Assembly (NCBI GenBank): GCA_034336665.1
Contig: CM067592.1
Coordinates: forward strand, 32,237,942 to 32,301,941
DNA length: 64,000 nucleotides
Reading direction: 5' to 3'
DNA from: Luscinia megarhynchos
Lineage: Eukaryota > Chordata > Aves > Passeriformes > Turdidae
Within the stretch, counting starts at the first letter, position 1, and each line of letters opens with the position of its first letter. Below the pieces are notes generated by a model. It had not been told where the DNA came from. It searched no databases and saw only the letters and a program-made list of their open reading frames with translations. The position numbers and the translations under genes were made by a program. This document shows, piece after piece, positions 51,966 to 61,872 of the stretch.

Positions 51966-52056
51966 CCTTGTAGACAGCTGTTTATGCATTTTGGGGGTGC
52001 AGGTGGGGGTGGGAGGAGTAAGGCTAATGTTTCCTAATGCCTCTTTGTTTTCCCAG

Positions 52057-52261
52057 ATGGGAAAGTACACCCTGGACTGCCTGTTCCTCATCCTGTGGAG
52101 GGGGCATTCAAAGCCGCAGCATCTCCTGTGTGGAGGAAGACATTCAGGGGCACATCAGCCCTGTGGAGGAATGGAAGTGCATGTATACTCCAAAGATGCC
52201 TGTTGTCCAGCCTTGCAATATATTTGACTGTCCAAAGTGGCTTGCTCAAGAATGGTCTCCG
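52057..52261 (+). CDS. ADAMTSL1: ADAMTSL1 exon: TSP1 repeat 3 and start of repeat 4
   Basis: A 205-nt exon runs from after TTTTCCCAG to CCG before GTAACC. It completes Arg221 and encodes residues 222-289, starting WESTPWTACSSSCGGGIQSR and ending WLAQEWSP. TSP1 repeat 3 shows an aromatic WxxxxWxxC start, the O-fucosylation consensus CSSSCG (230-235) and six cysteines, closing with CNIFDCP. The last residues PKWLAQEWSP begin repeat 4, whose cysteines are in the next exon. The exon ends in phase 0; the alternative border one base earlier would break the frame with the next exon. Confidence 0.96.
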
Positions 52262-53573
52262 GTAACCAACTTAGTTTTGTTGGATTTGTATTTAACACAC
52301 TAGGGAAAATTTCTTAAATTACAGTTTAGTGAGTTTCTGGAAGTAGGAACACTTACTGTTTTCTCTCATTACCAACACCTCTGTTTGAAATTATGTTATT
52401 TGTCTAACTGCAAAGTAGCCACTCAGGAAAAACATATTAATAAGATGAGCATGAGCAAGGAGAGCGATGGAAAAATAAATCAGCTCTGTAACATTAATTC
52501 GTGACCTTCTAGTAATAATAGACTGGGAATATAAGTGAAATTCACATTAAAAAAAACCCACAAACCCCACACAAAACTATAGGCATGTAATGTTATTTCT
52601 GTATTACCATATTTCAGTCATAAATTGAAACTCAAAATCGCCGACAAATTTCAAAAAGCACATAAATCTGTATATGACTTCGTTCTTTGATACCTGTATT
52701 TGTCTGTTCCTGACTTGTCTTTCCTTCTGTATGAGAGTAAATGTCCTGGAAATGTCCTTCCACAAAAGTAGTGAAATATTTTAACTTTGTTCATAAAGAC
52801 TATGCTTGAATATAATTTCTCACCAACCCAGTTTCTCAACAAGTAAACTGTGCTTTAGAAGCTAAAGCAGATCAGTGTTCTTGACTAATTGCAAAGTGTT
52901 TGCTGATTTCTAGATGTCCAAGAGCAAAGTAACCTTGGTAACATCCATAGTGCTTCAAAATGATTGGTAGTTTTGATCATCTCCTGAGCAACCAGTTTTG
53001 AAACAATCTGTGCAGGAGGTAAAAGTTGATGACCCAGAGCAAAAATAACAAACAAAAAAACCAACCAACCAAACAAACAAACGAAAAACATAAAATAAAA
53101 AAAAACCTTGAGAAGGTGTCTGAGGGAAGAAAACCCAATAGTTTCCATTCTGTTTGGTGCTGTTTTTAGACTAGCTGAGTGTAACCCCTGTTGATGCATA
53201 AGCCCCAGTACTTTGCCCAAGCCAAGCAGAGTGCCTCCAAATGAAACTACAGGGTGTTGCTGAGCACATCCAATACAGGACAGATGGCTACAAGCCAAGT
53301 AGGCAACGTTGCAAGAGTGACACTGCAAGAGAAGTCCAGTGGCAAAATGTCTAAGTCAAGTAAATGTTCTGGGCAAAAAAGCAAACATTTCTATCAATTT
53401 TATATTTTATCTGTAATTACCAAATATGATGGATAGTTTATTTTCAAAGTTGGGTGTTTCTGCATCATATTTGGCTCTCTGATGTTGCATGTTCCACTTA
53501 TATTTATCATTGCTATGTGTGACTTTTTCTTTCTCCTTATCATTTTCTCCCTTTATGTTATTTTTCAATCCAG
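52262..53573 (+). other. ADAMTSL1: ADAMTSL1 intron, 1.3 kb
   Basis: Contains one short A/C-rich tract at 53041-53107 (AACC and AAAC units). Otherwise nothing recognisable. Confidence 0.88.
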
Positions 53574-53721
53574 TGCACTGTGACCTGTGGACAAGGACTC
53601 AGATACCGTGTGGTCCTTTGCATTGACCATAGAGGGATGCACACAGGAGGCTGTAGTACTAAAACAAAGCCACACATAAAAGAAGAATGTGTTGTACCCA
53701 CTCCTTGCTACAAGCCCAAAG
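53574..53721 (+). CDS. ADAMTSL1: ADAMTSL1 exon: TSP1 repeat 4
   Basis: A 148-nt exon follows TTTCAATCCAG and ends before GTAACA. It encodes 49 residues, starting CTVTCGQGLRYRVVLCIDHR and ending CVVPTPCYKPK (residues 290-338), plus one base of a glutamate codon. CTVTCG is the O-fucosylation consensus; together with EWSP from the previous exon it gives a WxxC C-mannosylation context. Six cysteines (290, 294, 305, 316, 328, 334) complete TSP1 repeat 4, the last repeat of the short punctin form. Confidence 0.95.
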
Positions 53722-56700
53722 GTAACAAGGCAGAATGTCTCATTAATTTTTCAGAGCTCCTCCACGTTCAGCTGTTTTGTTTCACTGCTGGCATCACTGT
53801 TTCCACCTGCACTGAGTTATGATTTTGCACCTGTCTGTTCCTGTCTGCCTGCCAGCAGCTTGGAGTGAGTGCTGACTCCTTTTGCCTTACAAGCTTTGGG
53901 CTTTTCCTAGTTAATTTGTGGCCCAGCAGACCAAGCAATAGAAATGTAAATTTGGCTGTATTTTCACTGCTTGCATCCGAGCTAAATTTGCCTTGTGTTT
54001 TAAAATAAATGAAAATTAAATATATAAATAATGTCTGTAATAAATGTAACTGCAATTACAAAAGTGCCTGTTTGTAACTTTTAGCATGAAATAGATCAGG
54101 AGCGAACATATCTCATAAGGTGCTTCTCACTATCTAGGTTACAAAATTTGTCAGACAGAAACATCTTATTAGCAAATTATACAACAAGTTGTGTAGTCAT
54201 GTTTTTCTTGCTTTGGCCTTAAACCCCCATAGTTTGTTGAAGACGGAGGAAATCTTCCTGCATTTTTTGGGGGTTCTTATGGGATGGGAATGTTAGAAAG
54301 AGACCTGGAGACTAGGTTGGATTAACACGCAGTGACCAGGTGCAGCAGATACATTCATTTGTGATTTTCACAGGTACATGAGCATGCATGGCACCATGCA
54401 TGTATACAGCTTTATTGTCACCACCTCTGTGCCCATATGCTGACTAATTTATGGAAATCTCTGGGCTGTGGCAATTCATGTGGACTTAACTTTTCTAAAC
54501 TGGAGATTTCCACTGTGCCATAAGAAAACAATTCCCTTTAAAAAAGGAATTATCATCTTGAAACTTATTAAAAACACTCTTTAATGAAGCCCTGTAGAGT
54601 AAGACTGATACAGGATCTTGTGCTGTTCTGAGATGGAGCAGTGAAACATGTAATTTTAATTTCTGCGCCAAGAGGCTGATGATAGACATACACACCAAGC
54701 TACAAGATTCCAGTTTATCATGACCATAAGAATTCATGGTATCTGCCAGGCACCAGAGTAGTGAAGCCCAGACATGGAGTCTTTGGGAAGGAAAGAGTAT
54801 GTTTTCATTGTATTTTACTGGCCAGTATGACCTTGCTCCATCCACCTTCCAAGACGTAAAAAAAAAAACAAAAAAAAAAAAACAAAAAACCAACGCAGAG
54901 AAAGGCCTTGTGACTCTGTTAGCATGACTCTGAGCCTCATACAGATATTTGGTGGATTTCAACTTATTCAGACAGCTGTTTTTTTGAGGCGTTGTAGGTT
55001 TATGGTGTTTAGAACACAGGTAATGCAAGATCCAGTCTGCCTGCATTAGCAAAATGCAGCAAGACACGAAAGAGATCTTGTGCTGCAAACAATCCAAAAC
55101 TGATTTCTGCTTAGAAGGGTACAAGGCCAGACAGGAAAGTTTTGCTTACTTCTAACTGTCATTAAGTGGCACCAAATGCAACTTCTCAGGGAACAAAGTA
55201 AATTGCTCCTTGCTGGAAGCCCACCCTTGCAAGAGCATGGAATCTTTACCCTGCATAAGATCTTGTGCTGCCCTTTGCAGCACATACATGAATAATTTCT
55301 GATTGTAGGGACTTACTTCCTTCTTCCATTTTTTCACGTAGAATGAAAAGTCCTGTGCAAAGCTTGACTTAATTTGGTTTAGTTTTCCACCTCTTTTTTG
55401 TTCTGCAACACTCTCACAGTTCTCCCTTCATAATGTAGGGGGTAGTGTTTGAACTTCCATATATCTGAAGGCTGAACAATGGTTTCAGAAGGCTGTTGGA
55501 CTAGGTGGTATCCAGAGGTGTCATCCAAATCAAATTATTCTATTTATAGATTGGAAATTTTTCCTTTTTATTTCACAGATTAGAGTTAGAAATTTAGAGC
55601 AGTAGGGGTAATGAAGTACCTCTAATCTATTGAATGTTTTAGTCCTAGACTGGTTTTTTTTCCAACTGGATTAACACAAAGCAGAAAACAATCTTCCTGA
55701 CTTGCTGACAGAAGCAGCAAGGCAAAGAATGTGGAAGTCTCTCTTCTCTTAGCACACCCTGTGAAAAATAAATAGAAGGAAAACTGTTAATGAAATTTCT
55801 TTCATTTTAGTTTATTCAAGCCCTAAGGCACTTTATGTTGCACCAATAATGGAAAAAAATAGGATATCACTAGATTAAGTAATGATTTTCAGTTTTTTAG
55901 AGAATGTATATTCATCTATTACAACTTTCTGTGTAATATTATAAGTGTTTTTTACTTGAAGTGTTTTATAAAAGAAAATATTTTATCTCCAAAGGTAAAA
56001 ATTTCTCCTTAGTTTATATTAGAAGTTCTTTTTGATCATTTTTCTGTCAAAGCATACTGTGCAACATCAACATTTCTAATCCTCTAACAAATTTTACAAT
56101 GTAGAAGATAATTAAATAAACTTGTAAAAAAAGGGAGGTTATTTAAAAAGTCACAAAATAGGCTATGTTAGACAAGAACTTTACTTTTTACAAGCACTTA
56201 GATCTATACAAAAAAAATCATAGATGGGCTTTCCAAAACTCATAAAACAAACTGTGGAACATATAAATAGAAATATTTCCTACATACTCTGGGTGATTAG
56301 TAAAATATAGACTAAACTAAGAGCTGTGATAGCAAACATTCATCCTTAAATGGCACTTATATGTTAGATGAAGAGCTTGACAAGCTGTTTTTAAGGTAGA
56401 GGAATAGTAATGCTATTACTCTCCCTATTTTCCTCAGTTAACAGTTTGCTTCAAGGAAATTTGCATGACTAAAGTTGCAGTAGCTGTGCAGTCAATTTGT
56501 TGGTCATTGTTCCTCTGTGATACAACTGAGAGATGGAAAATTTCATATGCCTATGGGAAATGTTCATTGTTCTGCACAGTAGAATCAGAAAATTCTGCCT
56601 GTTCTGAATGACATTAAGCTACTCCTCTTGGCAAGTACAAGTCCATTTTTACACAAACCCAAAAGGCTTAGGTGATTTGTGAGTGGCAAATAGGTTTGGC

Positions 56701-57607
56701 TCTGGTTCTCCTCAGTGGTCTGAGTCTCACCGCCGTTTGTGGTGTATTCCCCAATCCTAGCCCAGAATGTTGAGTGCAAAGCTTTTTCCCAACTTTTAGT
56801 GCCAAATTTGTTCTTGTTTTATACCCCTGTAGAGCTAAAACAGCTCTGCTGCCTTCATCTCAGCTACTCTGCTCTGACACTGCATGAAAGTGGACTTTGG
56901 TTTGCATGGCTGTTCACTCCCCAGAGCAGAGCAGAGCAGCGCAGCTCATTACCCTGTGTGCACATCCTGAAGGGGAAGAAAAGCAGCTCCACTGTTTTCC
57001 ATCAGGAATGACAGAAAAAGTATCAAGCTCATTTTTTTAAATCCACATAGCTGATGAACTGATAGAGTTGAAAAGCATAGCTGGATCATTTAATTATAGT
57101 TTTCCTGCTGTATCACTCATCAGAGCAGGATTTTCTTTATTTTTGTAATCTACCAAAACCAAGCTCAGCATGTCTTCTGAAATTCTATAATTTAAAGGTA
57201 GATAGAGGGACGTTACACATTTTGCCTTGTGTAATGAAGGCCTTTTAGACGTGCAAGTTTCTCTCCAGGAAAATACTTTCCAAAGTGCCTACTTTTACAG
57301 TCCCATTATATAGTGTGAAAGATTACAATTCTAATTTGCCTGTCTGGCTTTAGGGCACTACAGCCCTTCTGCCTGCAACACTGAAATATCTGGCCATATA
57401 ACCTTATAAGCAATATAGTCCAGGTGATAAAAGAGTTTATTTCCCTCCTCTGTGTTCTCATTTCTCTTTTTCTTCTTTCTGCTCAGCCTCCATGTGTGTG
57501 AAGGCACCCGTACATCACACACCTGCTTGGTGAGAACAGGAAGGGTGGCACACATACCACTGTTACCACATGCTTCTTATTTTCACGTGCTTGTGTTTGC
57601 TCCACAG
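53722..57607 (+). other. ADAMTSL1: ADAMTSL1 intron, 3.9 kb
   Basis: Holds a 37-bp A-rich tract interrupted by C (54856-54892) and a weak CR1 3'-end remnant (55480-55556). I see no other element. Confidence 0.85.
55480..55556 (+). mobile_element. Probable CR1 3'-end remnant
   Basis: GCTGTTGGACTAGGTGGTATCCAGAGG then TCATCCAAATCAAATTATTCTATTTAT resembles the CR1 terminus (GGACTAGATGAT...CCAGAGGTCCCTTCC...ATTCTATG). It is short and diverged. Confidence 0.55.
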
Positions 57608-57692
57608 AGAAACTTCCCGTGGAAGCAAAGGTGCCATGGTATAAGCAGGCTCAAGAGCTGGAGGAAGGAACAGCTGTATCTGAAGAACCCTC
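57608..57692 (+). CDS. ADAMTSL1: ADAMTSL1 exon: acidic linker after TSP1 repeat 4
   Basis: An 85-nt exon runs from after GCTCCACAG to TC before GTAAGT. It completes Glu339 and encodes residues 340-366, starting KLPVEAKVPWYKQAQELEEG and ending TAVSEEP, with the first two bases of a serine codon. It has no cysteines and is Glu-rich. If spliced, it would continue into long-form exons that lie outside the window. If the donor is not used, translation reads TCG TAA: serine then stop, giving a C terminus EEPS. That stop is at 57694-57696. Confidence 0.94.
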
Positions 57693-57696
57693 GTAA
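57691..57696 (+). other. ADAMTSL1: Predicted short-isoform stop codon inside the exon 9 splice donor
   Basis: The coding frame reads TCG TAA across the exon-intron border, and the TAA is bases 2-4 of the donor GTAAGT. Use of the donor therefore makes the long form and failure to use it ends the protein at EEPS. The open frame in the window is then 367 residues; with about 158 upstream residues, as in the human protein, the total is 525. From memory that is the length of the human short punctin isoform, which I recall ending in EEPS. Confidence 0.7.
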
Positions 57697-58070
57697 GTCT
57701 CAAAAATTTGCAATCTCTTGAATATATTTGGCTTCTCTTAGAGTGTAAAGGATGAACCCCACCCTGTAGAAATACATGGTCTTAAGGTTGTGTCATACTT
57801 AGCTGCAAAGAGACAGATTTCAAGAGGCTAAATGCAGATTTAATTTAAGCAAAGATACACATTTTATGTAAGATATCTTAAAATGAAAGTGCATCCACCT
57901 ATGTTCTCTATTACAACTGTATCTTCTCAGCTCAGCAGATTTATTTATTTTCTCAATACCCCTGTGAATTAAGAGGCTAAACAAAGCAGCCAGTGAGGAT
58001 TCCCTCTTTCTTTTTTTCCTGAGGAAAAGCTTAGTAACAGCAAAAAAAAAAAGTATCAATTTTAGCAGAA

Positions 58071-58076
58071 AATAAA
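58071..58076 (+). promoter_or_regulatory. Candidate AATAAA poly(A) signal for a short ADAMTSL1 transcript
   Basis: This is the first canonical AATAAA downstream of the exon 9 read-through stop, 375 nt after it, followed within 20 nt by a T/G-rich stretch (TTCTGTGATGCG). Two more AATAAA hexamers lie at 58406 and 58420. In AT-rich introns such hexamers occur by chance, so only the context of a read-through stop makes this one a candidate. Confidence 0.35.
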
Positions 58077-58440
58077 CTAGGCTTCTGTGATGCGTACCAC
58101 ATAAGCCTGGAGCAATAAGACTGAGAAATTATAAGCACTCTTATGTTTTATTATAAGTACTTATTATATTTTTGATGGTTTTGTCTGAAACTGTGGTAAA
58201 TCCGTGCTATAATTACAACTTCCCTACACAGCATCCATCAATATCCAGTTCTCCGTGTCCGAGTACATGGCATTTTCTATTACAACTGCAACAATCTATT
58301 AGATTAAAAAACATTTTTATGCAATATAAGTGCAGTTTTGGCATGATTAATCTGAATTGAAGTCATTAGAAACTGGAGCATTGCAAGAGAGCTGGAGACA
58401 TATGTAATAAATCCTTCAAAATAAAATGAAATTCAGCTGC

Positions 58441-58565
58441 CATATGTATGCGTACATACATATAGATAAATATATGTATACTGAAGCATTTATACACACA
58501 TATACACAGACAAATGTATGTTCATGTGTGTTTATATATATATATGTTCACTTATGTTATATATA
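58441..58565. repeat. TATG/TACA/TATA-rich microsatellite zone
   Basis: Imperfect ATGTATG, ACATACAT, TACACACATA and a pure TATATATATATA run occur in a 125-bp zone rich in alternating purine and pyrimidine. Confidence 0.7.
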
Positions 58566-61500
58566 AGGAGCAGCTATCACATACAGTATAATGAGATCTT
58601 TAACAGCTTCCAGAGTTCCATCATCTTTATAGGTTGATTAATTCAGAGTCGAAGCCTAGAAAATTTGATATGTGTGGATATACTAATTTTTCATTTTTAA
58701 AGTGCATTTTCTTCTGATTTTTCTCATTACTATACTAAAATGCTTAACTAAATGTGCATTCATCAACCTGTAAATAAACCTTGGGAATGCACATAAAATA
58801 AAAACAATGCTGATATGCTGTTATGTGGTCATATTTGGAATAATTTGTTACACTAAGAAATTTTTTCATGAGTTTTGTGAACAAGGTTGATTGCACTGTA
58901 GAAAAGACGTATAGGTGTGTATATATATGTGTTTGTGAATGTGTATATGTATTTATGGGTATAAGTAGCTTTAAATATTAACAAGAAGGAATTTGTAAAG
59001 AATAGGCATAAACTGTTGTTTGTCATGATGCAATATTTAAGAAAATATTTTGGAAAACCTTATGGGTATGTTACATGTGATACTAAAACAGTCCTTGGAA
59101 GATCCAAAGGGAAATGGATTTAAGAACTTCAAATTGTTTTCAAGTGCAGTTATGACATCTCCATACTTCATGTCACTGCTCTGCTGCATTAAAGGCCTTT
59201 TCTGCAAAGACTGCTGCATCTACTGCAAGGTTCCAGGGGTGCCAGTGGGATTCTGTTATTCCCATTCTGGAGAGTGGGCCAGACTAGGTTCAGTCTGCCA
59301 TGAGGTGACATGTCATACACTTGTTTTCTCCCTGCAAGGCAGACCTCTAGGAGTATTTAGAGTATTTAGAGTATTTAGAATTTTTGTTTTAGGCTAATAA
59401 GAAACACACTTAATATAAGTTCAAGTGCAGAGTTGTATATGTGTTGATTAACAGGAAGAATAAAGGGCATGAAGTCGGAGTCTTCACACAAACTTTCCCA
59501 AAGCTCAAAGAGTTTAGCTTAGAAATATTTTTGGTGATAAGGCATGAAAGAGGAAAACCAAATAAAAACTTAGAAAATTTATGCTGGAAGAACTATCCAT
59601 GCAATCCCCTTTTGTAAACTGTAGCATCCATCTGCATATAATTCCAGAATATCTAATCTGTTTCAGGAATCTTGAGTGATGAGCTTCCACCTAAAATTTG
59701 GTTTCAGTGCCTCACTATTAATACTGTTTTTCATTAATGTCTGATTTTAAACAGTTATTAATTTTAGGTCCTGATTATTAGATTGAAAAACTGTATCTAA
59801 GAATATAAAAAAGGAGACAAAACATTTAGAATTCATCAAAATACAAGGAACAATCAACTCTGGAGCCAGCTTATAGCACCATTCAGTGTAGGGATTTCAT
59901 ACAAACCAAGAGCAAGGTGTATTCCTTGATAATGCATATTTTGGTCAGTGCTTCTGCAACTGTGCAGAGACGCAATGCAATAGTGCCTGGCCCACCACCC
60001 TCACAGATGTCAGGCTACCACCCACTCTGGAGTGTAGATATGTGGCAATTTGAGGCTTGTAACAGTTGAGAGCTTTTTAAGGTCAGATCGAGACCTGGCT
60101 AGTGTAAGACTGTGTGTAGTGTGGTCAGCTATCTTGCTGACTGTGGGCTAACCAAAATGTGAGCAGCTTTGGGGCAGGAGAAACAGCAGAAGGCCTCCAG
60201 TGGCATGGTAAGCAAGATGCTGAAGAAGCAGCATTTTGTTCTTAATTGTGTTTACTTTACTTTAAATTACAGCAATGGAAGTTTCTTCAGACAAGCTATG
60301 CTTGTATGATTTTCCTGTTCATTCTGTGTTGGTGCAGTAATTACCAATTTCATTACTCCACTTTGGCACACATCAGTAAGGATTCATTCTTTTCCCTCAC
60401 TTCATCCGAGGCTCTTATCAAACTTTCTTATGCCACCAAGTCCCTGAACTGCCCCCATTCTCCCCAACAGACAGGGCCATTCTTTGTAGCCAGTAGACCA
60501 TTCTTCCCTGACCATGAAATGTGACCCTTTCTGCTTATTTTTCCTCAGGCAAAGAAAACAAACTTCATCTATAAGCAATTCTTTTGTCTTTCTCCAAGTT
60601 TATATTTGATTAAAACTTTAAAAGCTAAAACTCAAATTTTTCAGCTTATTACTTCTGTGAATTAAGTTCTCACATTTGTGAATCTCTGTATTGCTGTATT
60701 TTGATTTTCGTAACTTTCTATTGAATATTTTTTTTATGAAATTGCACATTATGATTTATAAAGCTACAATATTTCTCATACACTGTATTTCCACCTGTAA
60801 TTTGTGATCATTCTCTGATACATGCTGCCAGAGCTACAGAGCTACAATTTTATTCCATCTGTGTATAATGCCTTCCATTATTTATATCTTCAGGAATTTC
60901 TAATGCAAGCAAGTCTTACAGTTTAATTTTGTCTGTATATATCTGTTTGTCAGTTGCCTTCCTTTCCTCTCAGTAATGTCTGAATTTATTACTATTAATT
61001 GATGCTGACAGAGGTATAAAATTACCACAGAGAATTTTACTCTTCTGTCAAACTTGGTTGAAATTCTTCAGGAAATTCAGTGGAAGTGTTTCCACACGTG
61101 TCACTGAAATAAATGATTGAGTAGAATTCCGCAGTTGAAGGAAAGGTTTTTAAAGGAGTTCAGTTTTTAAAAGATAGTAGGAAATCCATTTGGGCTCTCA
61201 GCCTTCAAATGAAAATCCATCCTAAATATTTCTTCATTGCCTCTGCTGCTCAAAGATTTAATCACAACCACTTCACAGCCACTTCAAGTCTAGAGGGAAT
61301 AGTTATGTTTGTGTTGTCTGACCTACTGCACCCCTGAATGAGGTCAATTAAAAATGAATTGCTGACAGAACTACTATGAAATATTTCATGTTGGTAACAA
61401 AGTTTTCTAACCAGGACAAATGTTTAAGGTGAGAAGGCCTTGCTGTCCTGTGTTGAGTTTCATGTCCTTCTCCTATTGCTGTCCATCCCTGAAATGACCA

Positions 61501-61767
61501 TTCACCAGGCATTAGAAATTTTATCTGAGGAAGGAGCCACCGTATATTTCTGTCTGACCTCTTCCACTAAAATTCATTACGCCAGCCGGAGTCAGAAAGA
61601 ATTGCAGTCATGATTTAAAAAGAATAGGGTTTTCTGTCGCTGCCCGAGGTGTCTCCTTAGCCCTGAGATCACCTTGGGAGGACATGCAGGTGGTTTAAAT
61701 CCTGTTCTTTCCCCAAAGCCACCGATGAGAGATTGCAGGAGGCTGTTTTCAGAGGCTTCAAGGATTG

Positions 61768-61773
61768 TTTATT
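61768..61773 (-). terminator. Poly(A) signal of the solo LTR
   Basis: AATAAA on the minus strand within AACAATAAACAATCC, downstream of the LTR TATA box at the spacing expected for an R region. Confidence 0.65.
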
Positions 61774-61865
61774 GTTTCTTGTCACAGGAACTCTTTGCCC
61801 GCTCACAGCGATCTTCTCAGCCGGGCATCCAGGATGGAATCTGCCTGGGGAAGGCAGGGCTTATC

Positions 61866-61872
61866 TTATATA
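61866..61872 (-). promoter_or_regulatory. TATA box of the solo LTR
   Basis: TATATAA on the minus strand, about 405 bases from the LTR 5' end and 95 bases before its AATAAA. If still active, transcription would run antisense to ADAMTSL1. Confidence 0.65.

Larger units (their letters stand above)
47278..52056 (+). other. ADAMTSL1: ADAMTSL1 intron, 4.8 kb, one third simple repeat
   Basis: Holds the 1.6-kb polypurine array (48668-50248), the adjoining AAAAT repeat and two A/C-rich, G-poor tracts (50668-50872 and 51828-51965). The last A/C tract ends about 90 bases before exon 7. Other parts show nothing recognisable. Confidence 0.85.
15881..57692 (+). other. ADAMTSL1: ADAMTSL1 gene, internal part (nine exons)
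   Basis: Nine exons on the + strand join to 1,100 nt without a stop and encode 366 full codons. Boundaries are 15881-16007, 21829-21903, 24822-24979, 37148-37259, 37886-38024, 47227-47277, 52057-52261, 53574-53721 and 57608-57692. Each is flanked by AG and GT, and exon-end phases run 1,1,0,1,2,2,0,1,2. The product matches the vertebrate ADAMTSL1 (punctin) family as I remember it, nearly residue for residue in the TSP1 repeats. ADAMTSL proteins are secreted extracellular-matrix glycoproteins resembling ADAMTS proteases but lacking the metalloprotease domain. The order seen is end of cysteine-rich module, spacer, then TSP1 repeats 2, 3 and 4. ADAMTSL3 is the closest alternative; stretches such as SDGYKQIMPYDLYHPLPRW favour ADAMTSL1. 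First and last exons of the gene are outside the window. Confidence 0.93.
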
